Assembly (NCBI GenBank): GCA_946886545.1
Contig: CAMPIU010000090.1
Coordinates: 1 to 9,037, forward strand
Direction: 5' to 3'
Origin: an uncultured Flavobacteriales bacterium
Lineage (GTDB): Bacteria; Bacteroidota; Bacteroidia; Flavobacteriales; Crocinitomicaceae
Length of the DNA: 9,037 bases
Under the pieces are notes generated by a model. It ran no database searches. It was not told where the DNA came from and worked only from the letters and a program-made list of their open reading frames with translations. Shown here in pieces: positions 1 to 9,037 of this stretch (within the stretch, counting starts at the first letter, position 1; each line of letters opens with the position of its first letter). A program made the position numbers and the translations under genes.

Positions 1-110
1 GTGATATCATCGGATTACTACAAAGCCCGGCGAAAAATGTTATTTCCGGTCTTACAAGTGGTGGTTCCAAAATTGCTGGAATCCTTAAAACGCTCGAAGA
101 ACGAGCATAA
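1..110 (+). CDS. rplJ: 50S ribosomal protein L10, C-terminal fragment (5' end outside the window)
   Basis: Reading from position 3 (bases 1-2 finish an earlier codon) gives 35 residues ending at TAA 108-110. The peptide includes LLQSPAKNVISGL and KIAGILKTLEERA, which resembles the C-terminal end of bacterial L10. In this family the C-terminal helix of L10 binds L7/L12 dimers and anchors the ribosomal stalk to 23S rRNA, and L10 with L7/L12 can repress translation of its own mRNA. The start, the rRNA-binding domain and any autoregulatory leader lie upstream of the window. The gene is followed 73 nt later by rplL, the standard order. The identification rests on the short peptide plus this context. 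A second reading frame (frame 1) is also open across 1-159 but does not resemble L10. Confidence 0.9.
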   Translation, partial: DIIGLLQSPAKNVISGLTSGGSKIAGILKTLEERA

Positions 111-115
111 CGCTG

Positions 116-139
116 GTGCCGATAATTCGGCGAAGGCAC
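116..139 (+). promoter_or_regulatory. Small hairpin(s) in the rplJ-rplL spacer
   Basis: Just after the rplJ stop, GCCGA (118-122) pairs perfectly with TCGGC (127-131) around the loop TAAT. An alternative stem, GTGCC (116-120) with GGCAC (135-139), uses some of the same bases, so the two cannot form together. The structure is followed by an A run (144-152), not a T run, so it is not an intrinsic terminator on this strand. It could protect or define an mRNA end or affect the relative translation of rplJ and rplL; that role is inference. The stems are short and could be chance. Confidence 0.4.
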
Positions 140-183
140 AAGTAAAAAAAAATATTTAAGAACCTTTTTTAAAATTTATAAAA

Positions 184-561
184 ATGGCTGATTTAAAACA
201 AATCGCAGAAACATTGGTTAACCTTACAGTAAAAGAAGTTAACGAGTTAGCAACTATTTTGAAAGACGAGTACGGTATCGAGCCTGCTGCTGCTGCTCCA
301 GTTATGATGGCTGGTGGTGGAGCTGGAGCTGGTGAAGCTGCTGCTGAAAAAACTGAATTCGATGTAATCTTGAAATCAGGTGGTGCTAACAAACTTGCTG
401 TAGTTAAATTAGTAAAAGAATTAACTGGTAACGGTTTGAAAGAGTCTAAAGACTTAGTTGACGGAGCTCCTACAACATTGAAAGAGGCAGTTTCTAAAGA
501 CGAAGCTGCTGCTTTGAAAACAGCTCTTGAAGAAGCTGGTGCTGAAGTAGAGATCAAGTAA
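184..561 (+). CDS. rplL: 50S ribosomal protein L7/L12
   Basis: This encodes the 125-aa acidic stalk protein L7/L12, present as dimers bound to L10, which recruits and stimulates the GTPase translation factors (EF-Tu, EF-G, IF2, RF3). The N-terminal dimerisation and L10-binding domain spans about residues 1-33. An Ala/Gly-rich flexible hinge follows at about 34-56. The globular factor-binding domain fills about 57-125 and contains the family segments [18 protein letters not shown] and [20 protein letters not shown]. The length is normal for the family. ATG 184 is chosen because it gives the canonical [11 protein letters not shown] start. No Shine-Dalgarno is visible; instead the start follows an A/T-rich leader with a T run (165-170) and AAAA directly before TG, typical of Bacteroidota. 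The hinge codons are mostly GCT and GGT, as expected of a very highly expressed gene. It lies 73 nt after rplJ and 111 nt before rpoB. Confidence 0.98.
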   Translation: MADLKQIAETLVNLTVKEVNELATILKDEYGIEPAAAAPVMMAGGGAGAGEAAAEKTEFDVILKSGGANKLAVVKLVKELTGNGLKESKDLVDGAPTTLKEAVSKDEAAALKTALEEAGAEVEIK

Positions 562-577
562 TTAGTTACAAAATTTT

Positions 578-621
578 GCAGGAGAGGTGTCCGTCATTTG
601 ACGGATGCCTTGACCTGTTTT
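578..621 (+). promoter_or_regulatory. Long imperfect hairpin with short T run, rplL-rpoB spacer (possible attenuator or RNA-processing site)
   Basis: Bases 585-596 pair with 599-610 over 12 positions, ten Watson-Crick and two adjacent G-T wobbles. The formal 2-nt loop would open to the tetraloop ATTT. Below an internal loop (AG opposite TGA), CAGG (579-582) pairs with CCTG (614-617). Four T residues (618-621) follow, then CC, so a terminator here would be leaky. In Escherichia coli the rplL-rpoB spacer is known to hold a partial terminator and an RNase III site that lower polymerase output relative to ribosomal protein; an equivalent role here is inferred from position and structure only. The 5' arm contains the purine stretch AGGAGAGG (580-587), but no convincing gene start follows it. 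The rest of the spacer (622-672) shows nothing else I can name. Confidence 0.55.
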
Positions 622-658
622 CCGGCGTTTAGCCAATTTTAAAGTCCTTTTCTCAATT

Positions 659-675
659 AAATTTATTTCGCCTTG
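659..675 (+). promoter_or_regulatory. Translation start region of rpoB: TTG start without a Shine-Dalgarno
   Basis: The only in-frame conventional start codon after the stop TAA (658-660) is TTG at 673. The next in-frame ATG is more than 120 codons inside conserved beta sequence, so it cannot be the start. No purine-rich Shine-Dalgarno lies within 15 nt. A residues sit about 12-14 nt upstream (659-661), but the position three bases before the start is G, not the A favoured in Bacteroidota and present at rplL and rpoC. The weaker start could lower polymerase synthesis relative to its neighbours; that is inference. ATT at 661 is the only alternative and much less likely. Confidence 0.7.
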
Positions 676-3600
676 GCAACAACAAGCAATACATCAACGA
701 GAATTAATTTTGCTTCTAGCAAAAATCAGTTCGCTTATCCGGATTTTCTGGATATTCAGCTTAAATCCTTCCAGGAGTTTTTCCAATTGGAAACAACACC
801 TGAAAATCGTGAAAGCGAAGGATTGTTCAAGGTATTTGCGGAAAATTTCCCAATTACTGATACACGAAATCAATTCGTGTTGGAGTTCCTTGATTATTTC
901 ATCGACCCGCCTCGTTACACTATTGATGAGTGTATCGAAAGAGGTTTAACTTATAGTGTTCCGCTAAAAGCTAAACTAAAATTATATTGTACAGACCCTG
1001 AACACGAAGATTTCGAAACAATCGTGCAGGATGTATATTTAGGTACAATTCCGTACATGACACCAAAAGGTTCTTTCGTAATCAATGGTGCAGAACGTGT
1101 TATTGTTTCTCAGTTACACCGTTCACCAGGGGTATTCTTCGGTCAAAGCCGCCACGCAAACGGTACAAAATTGTACTCTGCACGTGTGATTCCTTTTAAA
1201 GGATCTTGGATCGAATTCGCAACGGATATCAACAGCGTAATGTATGCTTACATCGATCGTAAGAAAAAATTGCCTGTTACAACACTTTTCCGTGCAATTG
1301 GATATGAAACAGATAAAGATATTCTAGAAATATTCGGATTAGCTGACGAAGTGAAAGCTAATAAAGCTAATTTGAAAAAATGCGTCGGTAGAAGACTGGC
1401 AGCTCGTGTATTGAAGTCTTGGATTGAGGACTTTGGAGATGAAGATACAGGAGAAGTAGTATCTATCGAACGTAACGAAGTGGTTCTTGACCGTGAAACG
1501 GTATTGGAGGATCACCACGTTGATTTGGTAATTGATTCAGGTGTAAAAACAGTGATTTTCCACAAGGAAGATGCTAACACTGCAGATTATACTATTATTT
1601 ACAACACACTTCAAAAAGATACTTCAAACTCTGAAAAAGAAGCTGTTGAACATATTTACCGTCAATTACGTAACGCTGAACCACCTGATTATGAAACTGC
1701 AAAAGGTGTTTTTGAGAAATTATTTTTCTCAGACGCTCGTTATGACTTAGGTGAAGTAGGTCGTTATAGAATGAATAAAAAGTTGAATATCGATAACTCG
1801 GAAGAGTCTCGTGTTTTGACTAAAAATGATATTCTTTCAATCATCAAGTACTTGATCGAATTGATCAACTCTAAAGCGGATGTGGATGATATTGACCACT
1901 TGTCAAATCGTCGTGTTCGTACGGTAGGTGAGCAATTGTACGCTCAATTTGGTGTTGGTTTGGCTCGTATGGCCCGTACTATTCGTGAGCGTATGAACGT
2001 TCGTGATAACGAGGTATTTACTCCGATTGACTTGATCAACGCGAAGACTTTGTCTTCCGTGATTAATTCATTCTTCGGAACCAACCAGTTGTCTCAATTT
2101 ATGGATCAGACCAACCCGCTTTCTGAGGTAACTCACAAGCGTCGTTTGTCTGCACTAGGACCAGGTGGACTTTCTCGTGAAAGAGCAGGTTTTGAGGTAC
2201 GTGACGTTCACTATACGCACTACGGTCGTTTGTGTACGATTGAAACACCCGAAGGACCGAACATTGGTTTGATTTCATCTTTGTGTGTATTCGCGAAAGT
2301 GAACAAACTAGGTTTTATTGAAACTCCATACCGTTCGGTAGTGAATGGTAAAGTAGATACAACGACTGAACCGATTTATTTATCTGCTGAAGAAGAAGAT
2401 GAAAAAATGATCGCTCAGGCAAATGCAATCGTAGATGAAAAAGGAAACTTCCTTTCTGATTTGGTGAAAGCTCGTTTTGAAGGTGATTTCCCGGTTGTTC
2501 AACCGAAGGATCTGCATTTGATGGACGTAGGTGCTAACCAGATTGCATCGATTGCAGCATCTTCTATTCCATTCCTGGAGCATGATGATGCCAACCGTGC
2601 TTTGATGGGATCGAACATGCAGCGCCAGGCTGTTCCGTTGTTGAAACCACAATCTCCTGTAGTTGGTACTGGAATTGAGCAATTAGTTGCCCGCGATTCC
2701 CGTGTATTGATTAACGCAGAAGGACCAGGAACAGTTGAATATGTTGATGCGAATGAAATCGTGATTCGTTACGATTGGTCTGCGGATGACAAATTAGTAA
2801 GCTTTGATAGTGAAGTAACTCGGTACTCATTAACTAAATTCCAGAAAACAAACCAAAGTACAACAATCAACTTGAAGCCGATTGTTCGTAAAGGGGACCG
2901 AATTGAGAAAGGACAGGTTCTTTGCGAAGGATATGCTACACAAGGTGGAGAGTTGGCATTGGGACAAAACCTGAAAGTTGCGTTCATGCCTTGGAAAGGG
3001 TATAACTTTGAGGATGCGATCGTGATTTCTGAAAGAGTTGTTCGTGACGATATCTTTACATCGATTCATATTGACGAATACTCATTAGAGGTTCGTGATA
3101 CAAAACGTGGAATGGAAGAATTAACTTCCGATATTCCGAACGTTTCTGAAGAAGCAACAAAAGATTTGGATGAGAACGGTTTGATCCGCATTGGTGCTGA
3201 GATCAAAGAAGGTGATATCCTGATCGGTAAAATTACTCCGAAAGGTGAAACGGATCCTTCTCCGGAAGAGAAGTTATTACGTGCAATCTTCGGTGATAAA
3301 GCAGGTGATGTGAAAGATGCTTCATTGAAGGCAGGTCCATCTCTTCGCGGAGTTGTTATCCAGAAAAAATTGTTCTCTCGCGCAATTAAAGATCGTAAAT
3401 CAAAAGCTCAGGACAAACCGGTATTGGAAGTTCTGGATACAGAGTACGACAAAGATTACGCTGAATTGAAAGAAAAATTAGCTGATAAATTGATGACCGT
3501 TTTAGGTGAAAATAAATCAGCTGGTGTATTCAACAATTTTAAGGAAGAGATCATTAAAAAAGGAACGAAGTTCACACACAAAAATTTATTGGTGATCGAT

Positions 3601-4485
3601 TATACAATCGTGAATCCTACAAATTGGACAGCTGACTCACACGTAAATGCATTGGTTAGTCGTTTGTTACACAACTTTACGATTAAGGCAAATGATTTAT
3701 TGGGAATTTACAAACGTAAAAAATTCCATATTTCAGTTGGAGATGAACTGCCTGCTGGTATCGTGAAAATGGCGAAAGTATATGTTGCTCAGAAACGTAA
3801 GTTGAAAGTGGGTGATAAAATGGCTGGTCGTCACGGTAACAAAGGTATCGTTGCAAATATTGTTCGTGCTGAAGACATGCCGTTCTTAGAAGATGGGACA
3901 CCGGTAGATATCGTATTGAATCCATTGGGTGTACCTTCCCGTATGAACTTAGGTCAGATTTACGAGACAGTTCTTGGTTGGGCCGGAGAAAAATTGGGTG
4001 TGAAATTCGCTACTCCGATTTTTGATGGTGCTAAACCGGAAGAGATCAATGAATGGACAGATAAAGCAGGAGTTCCACGTTCAGGTAAAACTTACTTGTA
4101 TGATGGAGGAACCGGAGATCGTTTCCACCAACCGGCAACAGTAGGTGTAATTTACATGCTGAAATTATCTCACATGGTTGATGACAAAATGCATGCTCGT
4201 TCAATCGGACCATACTCATTAATTACACAACAGCCATTGGGTGGTAAAGCTCAATTCGGAGGTCAGCGTTTTGGTGAGATGGAGGTTTGGGCATTGGAAG
4301 CATTTGGTGCGGCTAATATCCTACAGGAAATCTTGACAGTTAAATCCGATGACGTGATGGGTCGTGCGAAAGCATACGAAGCGATCGTTAAAGGTGATAA
4401 TATTCCGGAGCCGGGTATCCCTGAATCATTCAACGTATTGTTGCATGAATTGAGAGGTCTTGGATTGAATATTTCAATGGATTAA
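673..4485 (+). CDS. rpoB: DNA-directed RNA polymerase subunit beta
   Basis: This encodes the 1270-aa beta subunit, which forms one pincer of RNA polymerase and, with beta', the active-site cleft. In order one sees the N-terminal protrusion and lobe ([21 protein letters not shown], about 120-140). The rifampicin-binding region follows at about 469-495 with the sensitive-type residues D478, H488 and S493 (E. coli D516, H526, S531), and then the second rifampicin cluster [12 protein letters not shown]. The catalytic-centre motif GYNFEDAIV has E780 and D781, and [12 protein letters not shown] has K1049 and K1057 (E. coli K1065, K1073). The C-terminal clamp contact is [18 protein letters not shown], with ITQQ here. 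A roughly 130-residue lineage insertion lies at about 893-1022, where E. coli carries its own beta insertion. The protein is shorter than the E. coli one (1342 aa), partly because a later segment near the ATPIFDGAK motif is missing. One oddity is T522, where most beta subunits have proline (E. coli P560). The start is TTG. rpoC follows after 55 nt. Confidence 0.98.
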   Translation: MATTSNTSTRINFASSKNQFAYPDFLDIQLKSFQEFFQLETTPENRESEGLFKVFAENFPITDTRNQFVLEFLDYFIDPPRYTIDECIERGLTYSVPLKAKLKLYCTDPEHEDFETIVQDVYLGTIPYMTPKGSFVINGAERVIVSQLHRSPGVFFGQSRHANGTKLYSARVIPFKGSWIEFATDINSVMYAYIDRKKKLPVTTLFRAIGYETDKDILEIFGLADEVKANKANLKKCVGRRLAARVLKSWIEDFGDEDTGEVVSIERNEVVLDRETVLEDHHVDLVIDSGVKTVIFHKEDANTADYTIIYNTLQKDTSNSEKEAVEHIYRQLRNAEPPDYETAKGVFEKLFFSDARYDLGEVGRYRMNKKLNIDNSEESRVLTKNDILSIIKYLIELINSKADVDDIDHLSNRRVRTVGEQLYAQFGVGLARMARTIRERMNVRDNEVFTPIDLINAKTLSSVINSFFGTNQLSQFMDQTNPLSEVTHKRRLSALGPGGLSRERAGFEVRDVHYTHYGRLCTIETPEGPNIGLISSLCVFAKVNKLGFIETPYRSVVNGKVDTTTEPIYLSAEEEDEKMIAQANAIVDEKGNFLSDLVKARFEGDFPVVQPKDLHLMDVGANQIASIAASSIPFLEHDDANRALMGSNMQRQAVPLLKPQSPVVGTGIEQLVARDSRVLINAEGPGTVEYVDANEIVIRYDWSADDKLVSFDSEVTRYSLTKFQKTNQSTTINLKPIVRKGDRIEKGQVLCEGYATQGGELALGQNLKVAFMPWKGYNFEDAIVISERVVRDDIFTSIHIDEYSLEVRDTKRGMEELTSDIPNVSEEATKDLDENGLIRIGAEIKEGDILIGKITPKGETDPSPEEKLLRAIFGDKAGDVKDASLKAGPSLRGVVIQKKLFSRAIKDRKSKAQDKPVLEVLDTEYDKDYAELKEKLADKLMTVLGENKSAGVFNNFKEEIIKKGTKFTHKNLLVIDYTIVNPTNWTADSHVNALVSRLLHNFTIKANDLLGIYKRKKFHISVGDELPAGIVKMAKVYVAQKRKLKVGDKMAGRHGNKGIVANIVRAEDMPFLEDGTPVDIVLNPLGVPSRMNLGQIYETVLGWAGEKLGVKFATPIFDGAKPEEINEWTDKAGVPRSGKTYLYDGGTGDRFHQPATVGVIYMLKLSHMVDDKMHARSIGPYSLITQQPLGGKAQFGGQRFGEMEVWALEAFGAANILQEILTVKSDDVMGRAKAYEAIVKGDNIPEPGIPESFNVLLHELRGLGLNISMD

Positions 4486-4540
4486 GATCAAGACGTTATT
4501 AGGAAACAAATTGTCAAATTGAATTAAAGAAAGTTATAAC
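4486..4540 (+). other. rpoB-rpoC spacer and rpoC translation start region
   Basis: The 55-nt gap is A/T-rich and contains no terminator, no obvious promoter and no Shine-Dalgarno. CAAATTG occurs twice in near tandem (4507-4513 and 4515-4521), probably by chance. The last bases before the rpoC ATG have A at position -3, matching the start context usual in Bacteroidota. The short gap and lack of a terminator support co-transcription of rpoB and rpoC. Confidence 0.6.
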
Positions 4541-7500
4541 ATGGCTTACAGAAAAGAAACACCGAAAAAACAAAGTAGCTTTAACAAGATTACGATCTCG
4601 TTGGCTTCTCCTGAGGTGATCCGTGATCAGTCAAGCGGAGAAGTGCTCAAGCCTGAGACAATTAACTATCGTACATACAAGCCGGAAAGAGATGGATTGT
4701 TCTGTGAACGCATCTTCGGACCGGTAAAAGATTACGAATGTCATTGTGGTAAGTACAAACGTATCCGATACAAAGGAATTGTTTGTGACCGTTGTGGTGT
4801 TGAGGTTACTGAGAAAAAAGTACGTCGTGAGCGTATGGGGCATATCTCTTTGGTTGTTCCGGTAGCACACATTTGGTATTTCCGTTCATTGCCGAATAAA
4901 ATCGGTTATTTATTGGGATTGCCGACCAAGAAATTGGATCAAATCATTTATTATGAGCGTTACGTAGTTATTCAACCGGGTATCGCTTCCGGATTGGATG
5001 GCGCAACTTTAAATGAAAAAGATTTCTTCACAGAAGAAGAGTATTTAGATATTTTAGATACACTTCCACGTGAGAATCAATACCTGGAAGATACGGATCC
5101 AAACAAATTCATCGCTAAGATGGGTGCTGAGGCTTTGTATGACTTGCTACGCAAGTTAAATTTAGAAGATTTATCTTACAGATTACGTCACCAGGCAAAT
5201 ACGGAAACTTCAGTTCAACGTAAGCATGAAGCTTTAAAAAGACTTCAGGTAGTTGAGGCAATGCGCGATTCTCAAAAACGTATTGACAACCGTCCTGAGT
5301 GGATGATCGTGAAAGTTGTTCCGGTTATTCCACCTGAATTGCGTCCGTTGGTTCCATTGGATGGTGGACGTTTCGCAACATCGGATTTAAATGACCTTTA
5401 CCGTCGTGTAATTATCCGTAACAACCGTTTGAAGCGTTTGATCGAGATCAAAGCTCCGGAAGTTATCTTGCGTAATGAAAAGCGTATGTTGCAGGAGGCT
5501 GTTGACTCTTTGTTTGACAACTCTCGTAAAGCATCTGCTGTTAAAACAGAATCAAATCGTCCGTTGAAATCCCTTTCCGATTCATTGAAAGGTAAACAAG
5601 GACGTTTCCGTCAAAACTTATTGGGTAAACGTGTTGATTACTCTGCACGTTCGGTAATTGTTGTTGGACCGGATTTGAAATTGCACGAGTGTGGTTTGCC
5701 AAAAGACATGGCTGCTGAGCTATACAAACCGTTCATTATTCGTAAGATGATCGAACGTGGTATTGTGAAAACAGTTAAATCTGCAAAGAAAATTGTTGAC
5801 CGCAAAGAGCCTGTTGTTTGGGATATCTTAGAAAACGTATTGAAAGGACATCCGGTGTTATTAAACCGTGCTCCTACACTTCACCGTTTGGGTATTCAGG
5901 CATTTCAACCGAAATTGATCGAAGGAAAAGCGATTCGTTTGCACCCGTTGGTAACAACAGCATTCAACGCCGATTTCGATGGTGACCAGATGGCGGTTCA
6001 CTTACCATTAGGTAATGCTGCAATTTTGGAAGCACAATTATTGATGCTTGCTTCTCACAACATTTTGAACCCTGCGAACGGTGCACCAATTGCGGTACCT
6101 TCTCAGGATATGGTCTTGGGTCTTTACTACATCACGAAGATGCGTACAAGTACTCCTGAGCATAAGGTTAAAGGTGAAGGAAGTATTTTCTATTCTCCGG
6201 AAGAAGTAATTATCGCGAATAACGAAGGTAAATTGGATTTACATGCTCCAATCAAAGTAAAATCATACGATTTGAATGAGGAAGGTGTGCCAACTTTAAT
6301 GATGATCGATACCACTTGCGGACGTGTACTTTTCAATGAAGTAGTTCCAAGGGAAGTTGGTTTCATCAATGACGTATTGACGAAAAAAGCACTTCGTGAT
6401 ATCATCGGACACGTATTGAAAGTATGTGGAACGGCTAAAACAGCTAAGTTCCTGGATGATATTAAGGAATTAGGATACGGTATGGCATTCCGAGGTGGAT
6501 TATCATTCAACCTGGATCATATCATTATCCCGAAAGAAAAAGAAATTTTGGTTGCGAAAGCAGAAACAGAAGTGAAAGAGGTAATGGCCAACTATAACAT
6601 GGGTCTTATCACCAATAACGAACGTTATAACCAAATTATTGATATCTGGACACATACCAATATCCGTTTGACTAACACTTTGATGGATCAATTGAAGAAT
6701 GACGACCAAGGATTTAACTCCATCTACATGATGTTTGATTCCGGGGCGCGTGGTTCGAAAGAGCAGATTCGTCAGTTGTCCGGTATGCGTGGTTTGATGG
6801 CGAAACCTCAAAAATCAGGGGCTTCTGCACAGGAAATTATCGAAAATCCGATTCTTTCCAACTTTAAGGAAGGTCTTTCGATTTTGGAATACTTTATCTC
6901 CACTCACGGTGCACGTAAAGGTTTGGCCGATACAGCATTGAAAACGGCGGATGCGGGTTACCTGACTCGTCGTTTGGTGGATGTTGCACAAGATGTTGTT
7001 ATTAACGCAATGGATTGTGGAACATTGAGAGGTTTGGTTGCGACTTCATTGAAGAAAAATGATGAGATCGTTGAGCCTTTGATCGACCGTATTTTAGGAA
7101 GAACATCTGTTCATGATATCTTCAACCCGGAAACAGAACAATTGATTGTTGAGGCAGGAGAATTGATCACCGAAACGGTTGCTGATGAAATCGAGAAAGC
7201 AGGTATTGAAGAAGTTGAGATCCGTTCGGTATTGACTTGTGAAATGCGTCGCGGAGTTTGTTCTAAATGTTACGGACGCAACTTGGCAACTCACCGTCCT
7301 GCACAGGATGGAGATGCTGTTGGTGTAGTTGCTGCTCAATCAATTGGTGAGCCGGGAACACAGTTAACATTGCGTACATTCCACGTTGGGGGTACTGCAT
7401 CGAACATTGCGGATGAATCCGATTTGAAAGCAAAATCTGCCGGTAGATTGGAAATCGACGAATTGCGTACAATTACACGTAAGGGTGCAGATGGTGAAAC

Positions 7501-8821
7501 GAAAACAATCGTTGTCGGACGTTCAGCTGAATTGAAAATTACTGATCCGAAAACAGGAGTTGCGTTGATGACTTCGAATATTCCTTATGGAGCGGAAATG
7601 TTGGTTGAAAATAACATTACCGTTAAGAAAGGTGATATCATCTGTAAATGGGACCAGTATAACGCGGTGATCATTTCTGAGGTATCAGGAAAAGTATTAT
7701 TTGAAAATATTATTGATGGTGTTACTTACCGTGAGGAAGTCGATGAGCAAACAGGATTTACTGAAAAAGTGATCATCGAATCTCGTGATAAGAAGAAAAA
7801 CCCTGCGATTCATATTATTGACCCTAAAACGAAAGAAGTATTGCGTGAATACAACATTCCTGTTGATTCCCATATTTCAGTAAGTGAAGGAGACAAAGTA
7901 GAAGAAGGTGTGATCTTGGTTAAAATCCCTCGTGTTGCTGGTAAGACAGGGGATATCACCGGAGGTCTTCCTCGTGTAACGGAATTATTCGAAGCACGTA
8001 ACCCTTCTAACCCTGCAGTGGTTTCCGAAATTGATGGTATTGTTGAATTTGGAAAAATTAAACGTGGTAACCGTGAAATTCAGGTAACTTCCAAAGTAGG
8101 TGATGTTCGCAAATATTTGGTTCCGCTTTCGAAACACATCCTGGTACAGGAGAATGATTTCACTCGTGCGGGACAACCGCTATCTGATGGTGCTATTACA
8201 CCAAACGATATCTTAAATATCCAGGGTCCGACGAAAGTACAAGAGTACATCGTAAATGAAATTCAGGAGGTTTACCGCTTACAAGGGGTAAAAATCAACG
8301 ATAAGCATTTCGAAGTAATTGTTCGTCAGATGATGTTGAAAGTTGAGATCGTGGATGCCGGAGATACCCGTTTCTTGGAAGGACAATCTGTTCACAAAGC
8401 AGACTTCATGGAAGAGAACGATTCTATCTATGGAATGAAGGTTGTTGTTGACGCCGGAGAATCTACAACGCTTAAAGCAGGCCAGATTGTTTCTGCACGT
8501 AAATTACGTGACGAGAATTCACAATTGAAACGTGCTGATAAGCAATTAGTAGAATCGCGAGATGCAGTTCCTGCAACTTCAACACCGTTATTACAAGGTA
8601 TTACCCGCGCTTCATTGCAGACACAATCATTCATCTCAGCTGCTTCCTTCCAGGAAACAACGAAAGTATTGAATGAAGCTGCAATCTCCGGAAAAGAAGA
8701 CCATTTATTAGGTTTGAAAGAAAACGTAATTGTTGGTCACTTGATTCCGGCTGGTACAGGTGTGCGTCGCTTCCAAAAAGTACTTGTTGCAAACAAGGAA
8801 GAATTAGATGCAATTTCTTAA
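4541..8821 (+). CDS. rpoC: DNA-directed RNA polymerase subunit beta'
   Basis: This encodes the 1426-aa beta' subunit, which carries the catalytic magnesium site and the clamp. The N-terminal zinc site is C67, C69, C82 and C85. The switch and lid area [19 protein letters not shown] begins near residue 350. The active-site loop NADFDGDQ has the metal-binding aspartates D478, D480 and D482. The bridge helix spans about 788-818 ([20 protein letters not shown]). The second zinc site is C826, C900, C907 and C910. The trigger loop begins [19 protein letters not shown] (about 933-951) and resumes at [17 protein letters not shown] (from 1137). Between these halves lies an insertion of about 175-180 residues, in the place of the E. 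coli SI3 insertion and with similar sandwich-barrel-like segments. The C-terminal [19 protein letters not shown] and [13 protein letters not shown] segments are intact. ATG 4541 gives the normal MAYRKE start. The gene is full length with no missing key residue. It ends 21 nt before a strong terminator stem. Confidence 0.98.
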   Translation: MAYRKETPKKQSSFNKITISLASPEVIRDQSSGEVLKPETINYRTYKPERDGLFCERIFGPVKDYECHCGKYKRIRYKGIVCDRCGVEVTEKKVRRERMGHISLVVPVAHIWYFRSLPNKIGYLLGLPTKKLDQIIYYERYVVIQPGIASGLDGATLNEKDFFTEEEYLDILDTLPRENQYLEDTDPNKFIAKMGAEALYDLLRKLNLEDLSYRLRHQANTETSVQRKHEALKRLQVVEAMRDSQKRIDNRPEWMIVKVVPVIPPELRPLVPLDGGRFATSDLNDLYRRVIIRNNRLKRLIEIKAPEVILRNEKRMLQEAVDSLFDNSRKASAVKTESNRPLKSLSDSLKGKQGRFRQNLLGKRVDYSARSVIVVGPDLKLHECGLPKDMAAELYKPFIIRKMIERGIVKTVKSAKKIVDRKEPVVWDILENVLKGHPVLLNRAPTLHRLGIQAFQPKLIEGKAIRLHPLVTTAFNADFDGDQMAVHLPLGNAAILEAQLLMLASHNILNPANGAPIAVPSQDMVLGLYYITKMRTSTPEHKVKGEGSIFYSPEEVIIANNEGKLDLHAPIKVKSYDLNEEGVPTLMMIDTTCGRVLFNEVVPREVGFINDVLTKKALRDIIGHVLKVCGTAKTAKFLDDIKELGYGMAFRGGLSFNLDHIIIPKEKEILVAKAETEVKEVMANYNMGLITNNERYNQIIDIWTHTNIRLTNTLMDQLKNDDQGFNSIYMMFDSGARGSKEQIRQLSGMRGLMAKPQKSGASAQEIIENPILSNFKEGLSILEYFISTHGARKGLADTALKTADAGYLTRRLVDVAQDVVINAMDCGTLRGLVATSLKKNDEIVEPLIDRILGRTSVHDIFNPETEQLIVEAGELITETVADEIEKAGIEEVEIRSVLTCEMRRGVCSKCYGRNLATHRPAQDGDAVGVVAAQSIGEPGTQLTLRTFHVGGTASNIADESDLKAKSAGRLEIDELRTITRKGADGETKTIVVGRSAELKITDPKTGVALMTSNIPYGAEMLVENNITVKKGDIICKWDQYNAVIISEVSGKVLFENIIDGVTYREEVDEQTGFTEKVIIESRDKKKNPAIHIIDPKTKEVLREYNIPVDSHISVSEGDKVEEGVILVKIPRVAGKTGDITGGLPRVTELFEARNPSNPAVVSEIDGIVEFGKIKRGNREIQVTSKVGDVRKYLVPLSKHILVQENDFTRAGQPLSDGAITPNDILNIQGPTKVQEYIVNEIQEVYRLQGVKINDKHFEVIVRQMMLKVEIVDAGDTRFLEGQSVHKADFMEENDSIYGMKVVVDAGESTTLKAGQIVSARKLRDENSQLKRADKQLVESRDAVPATSTPLLQGITRASLQTQSFISAASFQETTKVLNEAAISGKEDHLLGLKENVIVGHLIPAGTGVRRFQKVLVANKEELDAIS

Positions 8822-8842
8822 GATATAATTATCAAAAAATAG

Positions 8843-8878
8843 AATCCCTCTCAACTCAGTTGAGGGGGATTTTTATTT
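8843..8878 (+). terminator. Intrinsic terminator after rpoC
   Basis: Bases 8843-8855 pair with 8859-8871 over 13 positions with a single T-G wobble (8849-8865), around the loop TCA. The GC-rich core is CCCTC against the G run 8864-8868. The T-rich tract 8870-8878 follows directly. This is a strong rho-independent terminator placed 21 nt after the rpoC stop, marking the main end of the operon transcript. Confidence 0.93.
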
Positions 8879-8974
8879 AAAACGAAATATAGTGCAGCTT
8901 TTTGATTCCAAGAGAAAGGTTGAAATGAGAAATATAGCCATCAAGTGGAATCTGGCAAAGAATATTGAAACAAG
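8879..8974 (+). other. Non-coding stretch between two terminators; possible 3' UTR or small RNA
   Basis: About 96 nt separate the two terminators. I see no conserved gene and no convincing Bacteroidota-type promoter (TAnnTTTG with an upstream TTTG). One ATG (8925) opens a 30-codon frame ending at 9017, preceded by AAAGG with 5 nt spacing, but its 3' third runs through the second terminator hairpin, so it is probably not a gene. The stretch could be a read-through tail of the rpoC mRNA or a short independent transcript ending at the second terminator. Confidence 0.35.
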
Positions 8975-9010
8975 AATCCCCGAATTATTTTGTAGTTCGG
9001 GATTTTTTAT
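8975..9010 (+). terminator. Second intrinsic terminator, same direction
   Basis: AATCCCCGAA (8975-8984) pairs with TTCGGGATT (8996-9004), with one bulged C. The stem can extend by three more pairs (TTA 8985-8987 with TAG 8993-8995), leaving the loop TTTTG. A T6 run (9003-9008) and ATT follow. The T tract lies only on the + strand side; read in reverse, the hairpin is followed by mixed sequence, so this is not a bidirectional terminator for a convergent gene. It acts either as a backup for rpoC or as the end of a short separate transcript. The remaining bases to 9037 hold nothing recognisable. Confidence 0.85.
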
Positions 9011-9037
9011 TGATTGAATTTATTCTGTCGATTTTGC

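Noticed and set aside
1..159. Frame 1 open from the window edge to TAA at 157-159, overlapping the rplJ end
   Set aside because: Frame 3 gives a convincing L10 C-terminus ending at 110. The frame 1 product is Lys-rich, unfamiliar and explained by chance over a short distance.
156..557. 133-codon open frame on the - strand opposite rplL
   Set aside because: It mirrors rplL almost exactly. Its Ser/Ala/Pro-rich composition is what the reverse of GCT/GGT-rich codons gives, and it matches no protein family I know.
580..642. Purine-rich AGGAGAGG followed by a 14-codon frame (TTG 598 to TAA 640-642), a possible leader peptide before rpoB
   Set aside because: The purine stretch is explained as the 5' arm of the spacer hairpin, Shine-Dalgarno use is rare in Bacteroidota, and the peptide has no run of regulatory codons.
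4507..4521. CAAATTG repeated in near tandem before rpoC
   Set aside because: Two copies of a 7-base A/T-rich word in an A/T-rich spacer are easily due to chance, and no further copies are apparent nearby.
2380..4870. Several 72-100 codon open frames on the - strand inside rpoB and early rpoC
   Set aside because: All lie within strongly conserved polymerase coding sequence on the other strand, with no start context of their own and no recognisable protein features.
7379..7951. Insertion of about 175-180 residues inside the beta' trigger loop, at first sight a foreign domain
   Set aside because: It sits where the known SI3 insertion of E. coli beta' sits and resembles it, so it is an established lineage insertion rather than something new.
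8925..9017. 30-codon frame starting ATG after an AAAGG sequence downstream of rpoC
   Set aside because: About a third of it runs through the second terminator hairpin and T tract, and the peptide shows no recognisable feature.

Overview
This window is a conserved housekeeping locus: the distal part of the rplKAJL-rpoBC operon of a bacterium. It carries the 3' end of rplJ (ribosomal protein L10), complete rplL (L7/L12), complete rpoB (RNA polymerase beta, 1270 aa) and complete rpoC (beta', 1426 aa). All are on the + strand, and the locus ends with two intrinsic terminators.

The organism is most likely a member of Bacteroidota, probably Flavobacteriia. From memory, the RpoB and RpoC sequences match that phylum closely over long stretches. 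RpoB is about 1270 aa, beta' has a large insertion inside the trigger loop, and the starts of rplL and rpoC have A-rich upstream regions without a Shine-Dalgarno (SD) sequence, as is usual there. A genus close to Fluviicola/Crocinitomicaceae is possible but only a guess.

Layout: 1-110 is the rplJ tail. 111-183 is a spacer with a small hairpin and A/T runs. 184-561 is rplL. 562-672 is a spacer with a long imperfect hairpin and a short T run, a possible attenuator or processing site. 673-4485 is rpoB, which begins with TTG. 4486-4540 is a short spacer. 4541-8821 is rpoC. 8822-9037 is non-coding, with one strong terminator right after rpoC and a second about 100 nt further on. No promoter is evident; transcription presumably enters from upstream of the window.

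The genes work together in the usual way. L10 and L7/L12 build the ribosomal stalk that recruits translation factors, while beta and beta' form the catalytic core of RNA polymerase. Co-transcription ties ribosome and polymerase production together, and the hairpins between genes are plausible places to set the different yields of L7/L12 and polymerase. I found no previously undescribed system here. The points worth checking are the rplL-rpoB hairpin, the TTG start of rpoB, a Pro-to-Thr change at a conserved site in beta, and the double terminator.
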